DNA from: Schistosoma haematobium | Lineage: Eukaryota > Platyhelminthes > Trematoda > Strigeidida > Schistosomatidae | Direction: 5' to 3' | Assembly (NCBI RefSeq): GCF_000699445.3 | Contig: NC_067202.1 | Coordinates: 3,894,449-3,958,448 of the forward strand | DNA length: 64,000 nucleotides | In this document: positions 43,131-53,748 of the stretch, in pieces | Layout: each line of letters begins with the position of its first letter | How positions within the stretch are numbered: the first letter of the stretch is position 1 | Notes under the pieces: model-generated | What the model was told of the DNA's origin: nothing | The model's input: the letters and a program-made list of their open reading frames with translations, nothing else | Databases searched by the model: none | Made by a program: the position numbers and the translations under genes

Positions 43131-43335
43131 ATCAGAAGGGGTTTTGTGGAATATTATAGTAATTTCAATAGTTGTGATCATGAGTCATTTAGAGCTAGAC
43201 CACCATGGAAAACCTGAAAGCAGTGGATGCGCACTGCTGAAGAGTCCCACAATAAGACGAAACGATTGTCCAGTGTTTTCAGGTTTTCCATGGTGATTAA
43301 GCTTTAATTGACTCATGATCTCAACTAATGAAATT
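43131..43335 (+). mobile_element. SINE family B mini fold-back
   Basis: Reverse-complement tail TCAGAAGGGGTTTTGTGG... to ACCTGAAAGCAGTGG, then immediately GCGCACTGCTGAAGAG, hammerhead and sense tail. No tRNA-like part at all. The two tails pair over about 80 bp. Flanks TTATTTATATTA and TTATTCGTATTA resemble a 12-bp duplication with two changes. Confidence 0.8.
43230..43277 (+). ncRNA. Hammerhead ribozyme motif (family B)
   Basis: GCACTG, CTGAAGAG, GTCC-CACAATA-AGAC (one mismatch), GAAACGATT, GTC, CAGTGT. Core intact. It lies in the loop of the hairpin element. Confidence 0.65.
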
Positions 43336-43559
43336 ATTCGTATTACTTAAACACTTTTTAAAATATATTCAGTAGATTGGATAATTTGAGACAATGATAC
43401 ATTTCTCATTAATGTGTTATTGGATAAGTGTTCTACTATACTATACAGTTTCAAAGGTAACTTATGCTTTCTAAACTCTTTATGTTAATATACTGACTAA
43501 TGTGTTATTTAGTGACTACTTATTAATGTCCCATCCCATACACTGACAAGAACTTTAAA

Positions 43560-43850
43560 TTAAACACATTTGACCAGTGAAGCTAATCCATGTCGAGTGT
43601 GATACAGTTACCTACCGAAGACAATGGAAGATGATCTCACAGTATGGTGGATTGGTTAAAGTTAGACATTATTAGCATTGAATTCTGACTCAGTGGTCTG
43701 GAGTTAAAGCATTCGCGCGCAAGACCGAATGTCCTGATTTCAAATCCCAAATGCAGGACTGTAGAAGCGCATTACTGAGTCTCATACTAGGATAGGACGG
43801 ACGTCCAGTGCTTCCATATTTCTAATGTTGGTCAATCTAAAGAAAAAGTA
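43560..43850 (+). mobile_element. SINE family B, decayed, part of right arm
   Basis: 5' region (GTGATACAGTTACCTACCGAAG), tRNA-like CTCAGTGGTCTGGAG, decayed box B and hammerhead remains (CTGAGTCTC, GGATAGGAC), then the unique flank CTAAAGAAAAAGTAACTTAAG that is also mirrored in the left arm. Confidence 0.65.
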
Positions 43851-43995
43851 ACTTAAGTAAATAAAAGCGACCTATGGGAAATCCTATATTTAGAACATGT
43901 GAAGATAATGTTGTGAATTCAATCTTTTATATGTCGACAGTAGGTAGAATCACTTAATTACAGAGGAGTATGGTTTTACATCAGTTAAATCAATA

Positions 43996-45512
43996 ACATT
44001 TTCGCTACGTATTACAACAAATAATCTTGAATAATGACCATACTGCTCCCCTTACCGGCCAGTTAGAACACTAAGTCAGTAATCAATTGACGTACAAAAT
44101 CCTATGAGCTTATAGTTCAGATGTCACTGCGATGCACAACATAGAATAAATCATAATTTGAACAGAAACAGGTGATACTGAACAAAATGGCAATACGACT
44201 GACAAAAATGATAATAGTTAATAAATGAAACGACAGCTTACGATAAGATCAGTATTTTAAAAATACTATAAACCAAGTAGCGAAATCCAACCAAAATCCT
44301 TCAAGAAACCTTGCTAGTTAATTTGAGCGGTCGGAGGAGATAGGACTAATTCAACACTACTGTAAACCGGATTAACTGGGTTACAGATTCAGAATTGACT
44401 GAAGTTTTGCATTCTCCCTGATGTACATGAATTGCATTGAGTCTTGGGTTGTGTAGTTTATATATGTAGATATTTGCGAAGGGTACGCGCCTGGGTTAGC
44501 TCGAATAACGTAAGCCGACAAAATATCTGCACTATATCTAATAAAATCAACAGCCTAATTCTTCAGGTTGAAGATATAATACGAATAATCTGGGAGCAAA
44601 TACGGGGAGGAGGTACCCATCAATTCTCTCCGAAAGAATGCTTATGTTTATATGTATATCACGAAACGCAGCGCTTAAAACCCTTATACCAGTGATATCC
44701 TTGTAATGTGTAGGTGACAGTCAGTTGTAGAAAATACGTTAGGAGGGAATGGTGACTCATCATCCTACTAGGTAGATGAATCTATTTGTATCAATGCTAT
44801 GGAATCCATGAGTGAAAACTTATGTGTTACCGGTGTTCACGTATCGTATATTTGAGCTCAGTGTTAACTATACCAATGTGTATATCAAAGGATGGATAAA
44901 TGAAAACTTATATGATACCATAATACCTATATAATTGCCCCTGGTACGATTTATGCGCTTTAAAACTCGGTGGTATCGAGGTGGGTTTAAGGGCCTTGTA
45001 AAATGGAGTCCATTTCTAGAAAAATCAATCGGTTTCACGGGATAAGGCTTGACTAAGCTTAACACTGTTGGAAAGTCACACCATAAAACCTTAGTATCCT
45101 GAGTAATTTCGATGATGAAACAAGAACCGGCGTTTTCGAAGTTGTATGGTCCCTGACAATTGCAGTTCGACTCTAACTATACATCAACACATCACGAACA
45201 CCAACTAATTAACTTCAAGTGCTTAATGTTCAATGAATTTTCATTATATTAGTTAATTCTCAAACGATAATTAATAAATTTGATAATTTCTGAAACTAAT
45301 AATCATTGAATTTATTCAAAGTATAATTCAATGAACTCGAGTGTAATTCAGAAATACACTGGAGTCTCTATCATATAAATCTTCTTCGCAATATTTACAG
45401 TTAGGTTAGGTTAGAGTAAAAGAAAGAAGAAGTGTTATTCGACACATCTCTGTGATCAATGAGCATATCCACATGAAAATAGCTTTCATATTGTTTAGTG
45501 AAATTTGATTTT
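43996..45512. other. Spacer, 1.5 kb, no gene recognised
   Basis: No repeat family or exon identified. The open frame 44444-44695 lacks homology that could be named and is not called. Confidence 0.45.
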
Positions 45513-45738
45513 CTAAGTTAGTTGAATTTAGACATTAATACCGTTGGACGCCAGTCAACTCAGTGATATAGTTGTTAAGCGCTCGCGCATGAGTCTGATA
45601 GGTCCTGGGTTTAAATCCCAAGAAGCGGGATCGTGGATGCGCATTGCTGAGGAGTCCCATCATAGGACGAGACGGCCGTTCAGTACTTCAAGTTTATCCA
45701 TAGTGGTCTAGCTTTAGTTGGCCCATGATCTCAACCAA
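45513..45738 (+). mobile_element. SINE family B, simple 5'-truncated copy with 14-bp target-site duplication
   Basis: Sense only, no inverted arm: tRNA-like, box B-like GGGTTTAAATCC, hammerhead CTGAGGAG with GAGA in place of GAAA, tail. TGAAATTTGATTTT flanks at 45499-45512 and 45739-45752 (part of the right repeat overlaps family sequence). Confidence 0.8.
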
Positions 45739-45739
45739 T

Positions 45740-46124
45740 GAAATTTGATTTTATTGATAATGAGTATAATAAAAGATTTATGATTTCGAATTTATAAAAA
45801 TTACGTAATAACTTATTCGGACATTGACATCAGTTTAGTATTCAAATAGAAATGAAACCAACTGATCTAATAATTTTCTGATTAATCTGTACAGAGTAAA
45901 TCGATACAAAGTCAACTTCATTGATCAAAAGTTGATCAAAAAAAAAAGAGAAGATCAAATAACAAAGGCGAAACCACATCAGATTATTTTCTTTCTCTTT
46001 TGATTGAGATCATGAGTCGATCAATATTAGATCACCATGATATTTCTGTTTAACAATTTGAATAGTTTAGAATAAGTTACATTGCAAAATTACAAATGAT
46101 TTTTGATTATTTGAGATGAAATCG
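45740..46124. other. Spacer
   Basis: AT-rich; a scrap of SINE B tail near 46002-46037 (GATTGAGATCATGAGTC). Confidence 0.45.
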
Positions 46125-46222
46125 ATAATTAATGGTTAAGTTCGTAAGTCTTCTTAAAGCTAAACCACCATGGAAAACCTAGAAGCACTGAACAGCTAGA
46201 TGGTGGTTTGAGGTAGTCAACA

Positions 46223-46276
46223 CGAAATCCTGGATACGGGTTTCGTGCTGTTTCGCACTCGTCAGCAAGGTGTACC
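46223..46276 (-). ncRNA. Hammerhead ribozyme, family C, left arm
   Basis: Minus strand GGTACACCTTG, CTGACGA, GTGC-GAAACA-GCAC (perfect stem II), GAAACCCGT, then ATC as cleavage triplet, CAGGAT. Core intact; the triplet ATC fits NUH. Confidence 0.7.
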
Positions 46277-46550
46277 TGTAATCTTGAGGGAACCGGTGCT
46301 CCCTGACGGACTCAATCTTGTGTCATCCAGCTTTACATTCAGAGACGTTACCATTGAGTTATCCGGGCCACGACCGACCTTCTGTAGGACTGAGATGTAA
46401 TCAGAATTGACTGATCACTGGGTGGTGTTTAATATCATGTGTGTCAAGTCCTTCTTAGTGCAGATCGAATGCTATCGACCAAGTTGTAATATGGCCACTA
46501 GTCTAGATGGCTCAGACCCGTCAGGGATCACCAGTTCTCTCAAGATTACA

Positions 46551-46606
46551 GGTACACATTGCTGACGAGTGCCAAATAGCACGAAACCCGTGTCCAGGGT
46601 TTCGTG
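46551..46606 (+). ncRNA. Hammerhead ribozyme, family C, right arm
   Basis: GGTACACATTG, CTGACGA, GTGC-CAAATA-GCAC, GAAACCCGT, GTC, CAGGGTTTC. Core intact; one stem I mismatch relative to the 34038 copy. Confidence 0.75.
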
Positions 46607-46969
46607 TTGACTACTTCAAACCACCATCTTATCTCAACATAGTGAACGCAATATCGAGTCACCCAGACTAGTAGCCGCATTGCAACTTGATGGATTGCAT
46701 TCGATCTGCACTAAGAAGGACTTGACACACATGACATTGACCATCACCCAGTGATCAATCATCTGTAAACACTGAACAGCTGTTTCGTCATAATATTGGA
46801 CTCCTTAGTTGTGCGCTTCCATGATCCCACTCGCGGGATTCCAACCCATGACCTAATTAATCAATGTACACATTTATTGGCATATTGTAAAAAAGTTTAT
46901 TAAAATCTAAATAAAAATGAGAAATATCTTATATGTCATATCGTATATAAAGAAATGTCTAAAAAATAT

Positions 46970-47145
46970 CATGAATGGACTGAGCGTTCATACGCGAGAC
47001 CCAAAGTCATGGGTTCGAATCCCGAGGGGCGGGATCGTAGATGCCCACTGTTAAGGAGTCCTATACTAGGACTAAAAGTCCATCCAGTGTTTCTAGAGTT
47101 TCCATGGTGGTCTAGATTCAATTGACTCATGAATTCGACTATGAA
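46970..47145 (+). mobile_element. SINE family B, 5'-truncated
   Basis: CATACGCGAGACC, box B GGTTCGAATCC (47011-47021), dead hammerhead (TTAAGGAG, CTAAAAG), tail to CATGAATTCGAC. Confidence 0.75.
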
Positions 47146-47369
47146 GTTTATTGTTTTTTTCTTTCTTTTTTCTTTCGTTTTGCTTAAAGATTATTGTTTC
47201 TGACTACAAATTATAATGTGTATGCTTATCATTAAAATTATGCATAGTCCCATTTACATTTGGATAAAGAGACCGGAAGAAAATGAGAATTCAAAGGAAA
47301 TAATCTTATAATTGGAATTCATTAATCAAAATCTTGTTGCTGGGTTTTTTTTCTTGTTCACATCTTTCG

Positions 47370-47545
47370 AGATGGTGGAGAAGATTTGTCGATCAGGTGG
47401 ATGATTTTAATAGAGTTTAGTTCTTTGAGCTGGGTAGTTTATTCGTGGAGCTTTCATCATTCACTTCTACCTGAAGTTTTATACTGATGATATCGTTGTT
47501 CATAATCTCTCATTCAGCTCAGAGAACAAAACTCCATCAAAATCT
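47370..47545. mobile_element. Family J inverted-repeat element, most complete copy
   Basis: Arms ATGATTTTAATAGAGTTTAG (47401 on) through TTTGAGCTG and CAGCTCAGAGAACAAAACTC...CATCAAAATC (to 47543), with a centre CTGAAGTTTTATACTGATG shared with 6280 and 29215. Left side extends to GAGATGGTGGAGAAGATTTG. Non-coding, MITE-like. Confidence 0.6.
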
Positions 47546-48540
47546 TGTTCACAACACAAACAATAAACGATATTTGTGGAACGTGTGTATGTGTGTGGTT
47601 GTTGTTGTTGTTGTTGTTGTAATTTAGTTGATCTTAGTGTATTTGTCAAGTTGGTGGAAAGTAAAACTCATATATTGTTCATTTTATTACACTTATTGTA
47701 ATATCCTAGCTCATCAAGGTCAATGGGATGGATTTATTTGATTGGGTAATAGTTGACCAATTAGAGGTGGAAGATAGTTATGAATATATTTTCCTGTTGT
47801 ATTCAAATTCAAGTACTATTTGATCAGGAGTTTTCTTGTACGGATTGTGATCAAGTTAGTCAAAAGATGATCGGTAGGGAACGCAGCTTGGCATAGACTT
47901 TATGGTAGTTGAAACTAATTGCTAAACATACTGTAGTGGCTTTGTTTAGTTAACCAATCACCCTTGTAACCATTTTTGTATAAACCTCAACAGTGTTTGA
48001 AATCAGAAGGCAATGAAAAGCGTCAACTATAGTTTATTAACGGTTAGCGCAGATCACAAAGCTATAAGCACATCGAAAGAAACTGAAGCGGAGAGGCGAA
48101 TAAGTAGATACGAACAATTACATCGGCAAATTTCTAGTTAAATTGCATAAGGGTGCAGCAAGGTAAAGCAAGGACTAATAATAGGATTTGAGTACATATA
48201 TACCTGGGGAGGAGAATGAATCATCTAGTGATATTTAAGCGGTCAACATTTTAGCTACAGTCTGTCATATGATCTAGTGATCATAACGGTACAAAGAAAT
48301 ATGCGAATTGTTACTGATCAAATGACATTATCTGTTAAGTAGGCTAATAAAAGGCCTTAACCAAAATTAACCATAATCAAAAGTGGTTGTAGGAAGTGAT
48401 GATATTTATGGGATTTGAATCTGTGTCCTTCATTTTTATAGTCTTGCATGTGACAGCTAAGCTATTAGGGAGGAAAACTACTAAGATGGTTTAGGTATTC
48501 ACAATAGGTTGATCACCGACGTTACATTGAATATTACTCG
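47546..48540. other. Spacer, 1 kb
   Basis: (GTT)n run at 47599-47620; otherwise unassigned. Confidence 0.45.
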
Positions 48541-48985
48541 GCGATCAACCAATATTAAGTAGTCAGTATAAGATTATAGAGATTGTTAAAAACTGCTTCC
48601 AGGTTTTAATCGGCGATCTAACTTAGATCGGCTCACTATTTTAATAAAATTCAACAATCTCCACAACCCTGTATTTGCGCTTATCATATTCTCACTAGTT
48701 AATGGCTTCAAAAAGAAATTTCCGTAGTTCTAGTGAGAAAACGTGACAGCCAGAGTGAAGCAGTTTACCACTTGAAACAATGGAAGATGGTCGTTTAATG
48801 TTGTGGACTGATTGAGTTTAGACATTAACACCGTTGGGTGCTAACTCAGTCGTCTGAAGGTTAAACGCCGGCACGGAAGGATGAAGTCAGTGGGTTCGGT
48901 GTTGGAATGAGGGTTGGTTAATGCCAACTGTTGAATAGTCACATACTAGAAGAAAACAGCCGTCCAGTGTTTTCAGATCTTCCTT
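48541..48985 (+). mobile_element. SINE family B, diverged permuted unit
   Basis: Begins with a small inverted tail (GATTATAGAGATTGTTAAAA against AATTCAACAATCTCCACAAC), then TCTCACTAGTTAATGGCTTC, 5' region, tRNA-like CTCAGTCGTCTGAAGG and hammerhead remains (TTGAATAGTC, GAAAAC, GTCCAGTG). Confidence 0.6.
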
Positions 48986-49049
48986 AGTTCATGATTTTAA
49001 CGACAATCGTAAATAATCCGTAAACGATTGATAAATAGGATAATCGACT

Positions 49050-49330
49050 GCTCACTTACATACCTACGCTCACCTGTTACCCATAGTGGAAGAGCATAGA
49101 TCGCCTACCAGCATTCTCCAATACAACTCTATCCTAGACAATCCTTTCCAATTCTTTCCAGTCGCTATTCATCCTTTTCATACCTGCTTCCAATCCTCAA
49201 TGCAATGTGTTCTTTGAACTTCCTCTTTTTCGTTTCCATTCAAGATACCAAGTTCTCACTTACCTCGTGATTCAGCTTGGTAGCTTCCGCAATGTATATC
49301 CTATCCACTTCTAACATCTTTGTCTAATTT
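49050..49330 (-). pseudogene. RTE-like LINE, 3'-end fragment
   Basis: TACATACCTACGCTCACCTGTTACCC, CAACTCTATCCTAGACAATCC, TGCAATGTGTTCTTTGAACTTCC match other minus copies (10600-10740, 19120-19270). Tail TTAC units are few and mutated. Confidence 0.7.
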
Positions 49331-49760
49331 GACTATGAACATCATAATCCATAAAATGGAGTACTATATTTGTTACAATTTGTAAACTATTCAATATGTT
49401 TCTCTACCTTACTAACTATTCACTAATAATCAAGCAATTCATTAAGGTATCTATAAGGATCTAGATAGTATATATAGTCGTTTATTCAAACTATTCTAGA
49501 TGAATTCATTCAGCTTGTTAAACTATATTATATCTATCAACTAATAGACAATGATGGAAAGAGAATTCAGTCAATTTATTTACATACAATCTAATGATAA
49601 CATCAGTTATTTCCAACTTTTAAAGTTTATGATCATCAATAAAAAGTTATGGTAGATTAGATCAATTTATAGATCGTCCCAAAAAGGAATGTGCTTCATC
49701 TCAATGATAAATACAATTAGATAACTGTTAACTAACGTAGGAAAAAAAAATATCATTATT
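49331..49760. other. Spacer
   Basis: AT-rich, nothing recognised. Confidence 0.4.
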
Positions 49761-49764
49761 ATCA

Positions 49765-49975
49765 GAAGAGGGTAGTTGTGGAGATTTTTAGTAATTGAAT
49801 AGTTGAATTCATGAGTTGATTAAAACTAGACCACTATGGATAATCTAGATGCACTGGACGGTTGATTCGTCTTATTGTAGGACTCCTCAGCAATGCGCAT
49901 CCTCAACCGCGCTCACAGAATTCGAACATCAGAATCTACCGATGTACTGAAATCTCCACAAAACCCCATTATAAT
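49765..49975 (-). mobile_element. SINE family B, truncated
   Basis: Tail, hammerhead (CTGAGGAG intact, GAAT in place of GAAA), decayed box B, then a short sense tail end (AAATCTCCACAAAACCCC), so a small fold-back. Confidence 0.7.
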
Positions 49976-49984
49976 AAAAATTAT

Positions 49985-50275
49985 CATGTTGTAGTGAACA
50001 GAACAGGGATGGGGACAATCGAATGTATTTACACAAAATTAAAGAGTATCTCAATAAAATCTGACAACCATATATTAAATCGTTAATTTCTAAAATGTCC
50101 ACCAATTGTTCCAAAATATCTCAGACTACATTGTCCTTGCCTTTTCATACAAATTGCATTCTATTTCCGCTCTTGCTTTCTTGATCTTCCCTCATCTTCT
50201 GCTGACGGACATTACATTCCTGACTCGGATAATATACTACTTATATCAATATAAGTAGCACGCACCACAATGTGT
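49985..50275 (+). repeat. Repeat family E copy
   Basis: TGTAGTGAACAGAACAGGGATGG to CTACTTATATCAATATAAG and CACCACAATG. It is followed directly by a SINE B copy. Confidence 0.7.
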
Positions 50276-50610
50276 TCACTAGTGACTGATATCAACAGCG
50301 ATTTCCTGGAGTTCTAGTGAGAACCAGTGAACAATGGAGATCAACCATGTTTGTTGTAGAGGTAGTGACACATTGAAGATAATGATGGATGGTCACACAA
50401 TATTGTGGATTGGTTGAGGTTAGGCAATTATAATGTTGAATGCCGGCTTCATGGTCTGCAATTGAACCGTTCAACCTTGAGATTGAATGTCCTGAGTTCG
50501 AGTCTTTTTAATGTAGGATCGTAGATGTACATTACTGAGTAATCTCATACTTGTACAAAACAACCATACAGTTGTTCTAGATTTTCCATGATGGTCTATC
50601 TTTAATCCAC
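50275..50610 (+). mobile_element. SINE family B, diverged sense unit
   Basis: TTCACTAGTGACTGATATC, 5' region, tRNA-like TTCATGGTCTGCAATTG, box B-like GAGTTCGAGTC, dead hammerhead (CTGAGTAAT, CAAAAC), tail. Confidence 0.7.
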
Positions 50611-51173
50611 AAACTTTTCTATGACCTCTAATTCACATATTTATTCAACATACTACATGTATCCATAGAAATCACTAACCATCTTTTTAAAGATTTCCGG
50701 ATTATTGTTCATTTAACATTCAGAAACATTTAAGAAAGAAAAAAAGCGTTATTCAAATATAATTTTATGATTATTTCATTTGATCATTATGATAAACATC
50801 GGGCATATACTACTTATATATACATATATATGTTACAATTATTAGTAAATAGAACTAGGTCAGATTATTCTTCTGATAATAATATTAAAATAGTGACTAG
50901 CTAACCAAGAAAATATTCCTTGGGATATATGATGTTGTTAAGTTAAAAGGTGATTTAGTGTTGGCAGGGGACTGAAGAGAATATGCATAAATTTGAATCA
51001 ACAACAACAACAACAAAATACTGCATAGTGATACTATTTCGTATTGAAGTCAATTGTTTTGATAACTGGAAGGTTTTCATTTACATTCTTTGGGAAGAAA
51101 GAGAGAGAAATGTTTATATATATAAATGTCATAGTTTTACTGATTTTATAATAAAGAAACGTTTTAAAAATCA
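50611..51173. other. Spacer
   Basis: AT-rich with an AAC run near 51001. The open frame reading into the GTA tract is not a gene. Confidence 0.45.
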
Positions 51174-51175
51174 TC

Positions 51176-51246
<71 letters not shown>

Positions 51247-51247
51247 A

Positions 51248-51315
<68 letters not shown>
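51174..51315 (+). repeat. (GTA)n microsatellite
   Basis: About 47 units with one AAT interruption at about 51246. It produces false poly-Val, poly-Leu and poly-Tyr frames. Confidence 0.95.
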
Positions 51316-51740
51316 ACAATTTACTTGAATTTCGAATCGAATCGATCCGTGAGTAGAACGGCAAATTCGATTTATCCCTTTTCCATTCATCTATCTTGTC
51401 TTCCATGTTCCTTACCTTATCAGAAGTGACAAACTGCTTCTCCTCCTCCTCGTCCTCCTTCTACTAATACTACTGCTTCTACTACTATTACTTCTCTTTT
51501 TTTTTGTTACCAACTATCGAATAACTTACTCTGTAATTCCATGGGTGGTTTGTTTTTGTAAATTATCATTTTCAAGTTTATCTACTAATGGTTTTATTTG
51601 TCAGTATGTCTTATATTGAGAATAATGAGATGAGAGAAAGGGTCAAAGAAATAAGTAGTCACTTGAATGATTTCAACATTTTTGTTTTTGATAATATGAA
51701 GTTGTAACATGAAAATATTTGATTTTGACTAATGATACTT
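51316..51740. other. Spacer with TCC/CTA runs
   Basis: A short CTCCTCCTCGTCC and TACTACTG tract near 51440-51490. Nothing else. Confidence 0.45.
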
Positions 51741-51744
51741 TTTC

Positions 51745-52195
51745 TTAATAGTTGAATCCATCAGTCAATTAAAGATATACCACCATGGAAGACCTGAAAG
51801 CAATAGACAGCTGTTTCATCCTAGTGTGGGATTCCACAACAGTGTACATACACGATCCTGTGTCAAACAGACTTGAACTCAGTACATTCAATCTCAGGGG
51901 TGAACGGTTCAACTCCAAACTACTGAGTCGGCATTTAATAGTAATAATGCCTAACTTCAACCAATTCACAATATTGTGTGACCATCCATCATTATCTTCA
52001 ATATGTCACTGCCTCTACAACAGACACGGTTGATCTCCATTGTTCACTGGTTCTCACTAGAACTCCAGGAAATCGCTGTTGATATCAGTCACTAGTGAAC
52101 ACATGATGATTGTTATTAGCATGAGGTTTTTTGGAAATTTTAGTAATTACAAATTACTACAATATTCACAAAACACTATTCTGATATGAATTTCA
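51745..52195 (-). mobile_element. SINE family B, full length, diverged
   Basis: Minus tail, decayed hammerhead, tRNA-like part (ACTACTGAGTCGGCA), 5' region to GTCACTAGTGAACACATG, then another tail and a short inverted tail (TTTTAGTAATTACAAATTAC). A close relative of 50275-50610, mirrored. Confidence 0.7.
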
Positions 52196-52286
52196 TTTTC
52201 GTAAACAAATATTTCGAATTTATGAATTTACGTCTTTGGAAGCCATATGATATCAACATACCTACTTACCTCGTTATTCCCATATT

Positions 52287-52540
52287 GATAGTGGTAGATA
52301 TGTTGCTCAATTTCGTGGATTAGTTGAAGTTAGACATTAACACCATTGGATGCCGGCTCGGCAGTCTAGTTGGTTGAACGCCTGGCGCGAGACTGATTGG
52401 TCCTTTTTTCTAGTCTCGCGATGCTGGGTCGTGGATGCTCACTGCTGAGGGGTCCCACAATAGGACAAAACGGCTGCCCAGTGCTTCCAGGTTCTCCATG
52501 GTGGTCTAGCCTTAATTGACTCATGATCTCAACTATTGAA
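52287..52540 (+). mobile_element. SINE family B, 5'-truncated, 11-bp target-site duplication
   Basis: Sense only: 5' region end, tRNA-like (GGCTCGGCAGTCTAG), box B destroyed by a T run, hammerhead CTGAGGGG and CAAAAC (dead), tail. ATTCCCATATT at 52276-52286 and 52541-52551. Confidence 0.8.
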
Positions 52541-52756
52541 ATTCCCATATTTACCTTCATACAAAAATTCATCAAGAAAATCCATCTTATTTGAAACTTA
52601 ACCGAAAAATAGCTGTCCAAATTAAGATCTAAATTCGATACATTTAAGCAAGATGACTAATAATAAAGTGTCTAACAGTTGAATAATACAATTGTCCAAT
52701 ATAACCCATTGAGAATCAGACAATTGATTCGTCATAGTTTTAGACTTCCTAAAAGT

Positions 52757-53171
52757 TGTTAGATTTGAAGTTAACACGAGTTCATTTGATCTGCGAACGA
52801 GAACAAAGACTCAGTGACCAAGATCAGTAAGCTAGCTATTTGATACGTCTCAGCCCCACTAACTAGAGGGAGAAGTCCAAGTTTGTAATGGGAATGTATA
52901 TTCTACAAAAAACCAGTAACGAGCGATAACAACAAGCACAGTTCAAAACGTATATATACAGCACAAAACCATCCTTCGGGAGAGTTACAAAATAGCATAC
53001 TGAAAGACACAACGAACCAATAGCATTTAAGATAGTTCCCATTGAGAAATACGACATGAAGGTGAAAAGAGCGTTTTTGGTACGAAAACAAAGAAATTCA
53101 AATTTTCAAAATAAAATTACAGAATGAGGTCGTTTTCCAAGTGAGTTATGTGGGATCTAACGTCCTCAACA
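52757..53171 (-). mobile_element. Solo LTR, copy 3, with perfect 5-bp target-site duplication
   Basis: Minus strand: TGTTGAGGACGTTAGATCCC ... CTTCAAATCTAACA. 415 bp. AAAGT occurs immediately on both sides (52752-52756, 53172-53176). Same family as 25501 and 42356. The open frames inside (52863-53091) are LTR sequence, not genes. Confidence 0.92.
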
Positions 53172-53176
53172 AAAGT

Positions 53177-53467
53177 ATACATCTATGATCCAATACATAA
53201 TTTAACAAACTGTCTTTGCAAACGTGATACTACTATTCCGATACTGAACCCTTTTAACATTAACTAACTTATAATATGACATAACAACCGTTTAGTACCA
53301 TACATTGGTAACTACCTGTTTCCTATGACCCGACACACAAACACACAAACTTATATTTCCACAGTCATAACTTTCGTTTAAAATATTCAACATCTATTTC
53401 TAAGCTAATCATTAATTTATATACAATTCATTCACAAGAGTTTAATAACAAGACATGTTCGTTCTTT
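53177..53467. other. Spacer
   Basis: No feature recognised. Confidence 0.4.
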
Positions 53468-53479
53468 TTCAAAACTTTT

Positions 53480-53736
53480 AAAATGGTGGTTGGAGGTAAT
53501 AAACAGGAAGTCCTGGACACAGGTTTTTTGCTATTTGGCACTCATCAGGAAGATATACCTATAATCTTGAGGGAACTGGTACTCCTTGACGGATTCGATT
53601 GCCTGTCACCTAGCTTCACAGTCATTGTGCTATCCAGGCAGCGATTGACCTCCTATATAACTGAGATGTTATCACCAAGAAGTACCTGACACACATAACA
53701 TTGATCACTATCCAGTGATCAATCAATTGTGAATAC
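53480..53736. mobile_element. SINE family C fold-back with 12-bp target-site duplication
   Basis: Reverse arm 53480-53672 (tail, hammerhead CTGATGA but AAAA for GAAA, tRNA-like with the box A side partly deleted), then a sense tail end (AAGTACCTGACACACATAAC to CAATTGTGA). Flanks TTCAAAACTTTT and TTCAAACCTTTT. Confidence 0.8.
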
Positions 53737-53748
53737 TTCAAACCTTTT

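Larger units (their letters stand above)
42250..43995. repeat. Large inverted repeat (arms about 275 bp), left arm interrupted by a solo LTR
   Basis: Left arm 42250-42355 plus 42774-42960; right arm 43720-43995 in reverse. Matched landmarks: ACCATACTCCTCTGTAAT (left 42273, complement right 43965), ACTTAAGTTACTTTTTCTTT (left 42817, complement right 43838) and the decayed SINE B hammerhead regions (42860, 43790). The arms differ by scattered substitutions. The right arm keeps the site without the LTR. Confidence 0.8.
46198..46769. mobile_element. SINE family C fold-back with perfect 12-bp target-site duplication
   Basis: Reverse-complement arm 46198-46515 is almost a whole unit: tail, hammerhead, tRNA-like (minus ATAACTCAATGGTAACG), 5' region. 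It turns near TAGATGGCTCAGACCCGTC into a sense copy: tRNA 3' half, hammerhead, full tail to ATCATCTGTAA. CACTGAACAGCT flanks at 46186-46197 and 46770-46781. The longest inverted arm in the window. Confidence 0.9.
46125..46855 (-). mobile_element. SINE family B split by a family C insertion
   Basis: 46130-46197 (tail, AACCTAGAAGCACTGAACAG) continues at 46782-46855 (CGTCATAATATTGGACTCC, GCGGGATTCCAACCC). The family C element entered the stem III side of the B hammerhead. Confidence 0.8.

Noticed and set aside
51164..51429. Poly-Val, poly-Leu and poly-Tyr frames
   Set aside because: Produced by the (GTA)n microsatellite.
52863..53091. Minus-strand Cys/Phe-rich frames
   Set aside because: Fall within the solo LTR, and the other two LTR copies do not preserve them.
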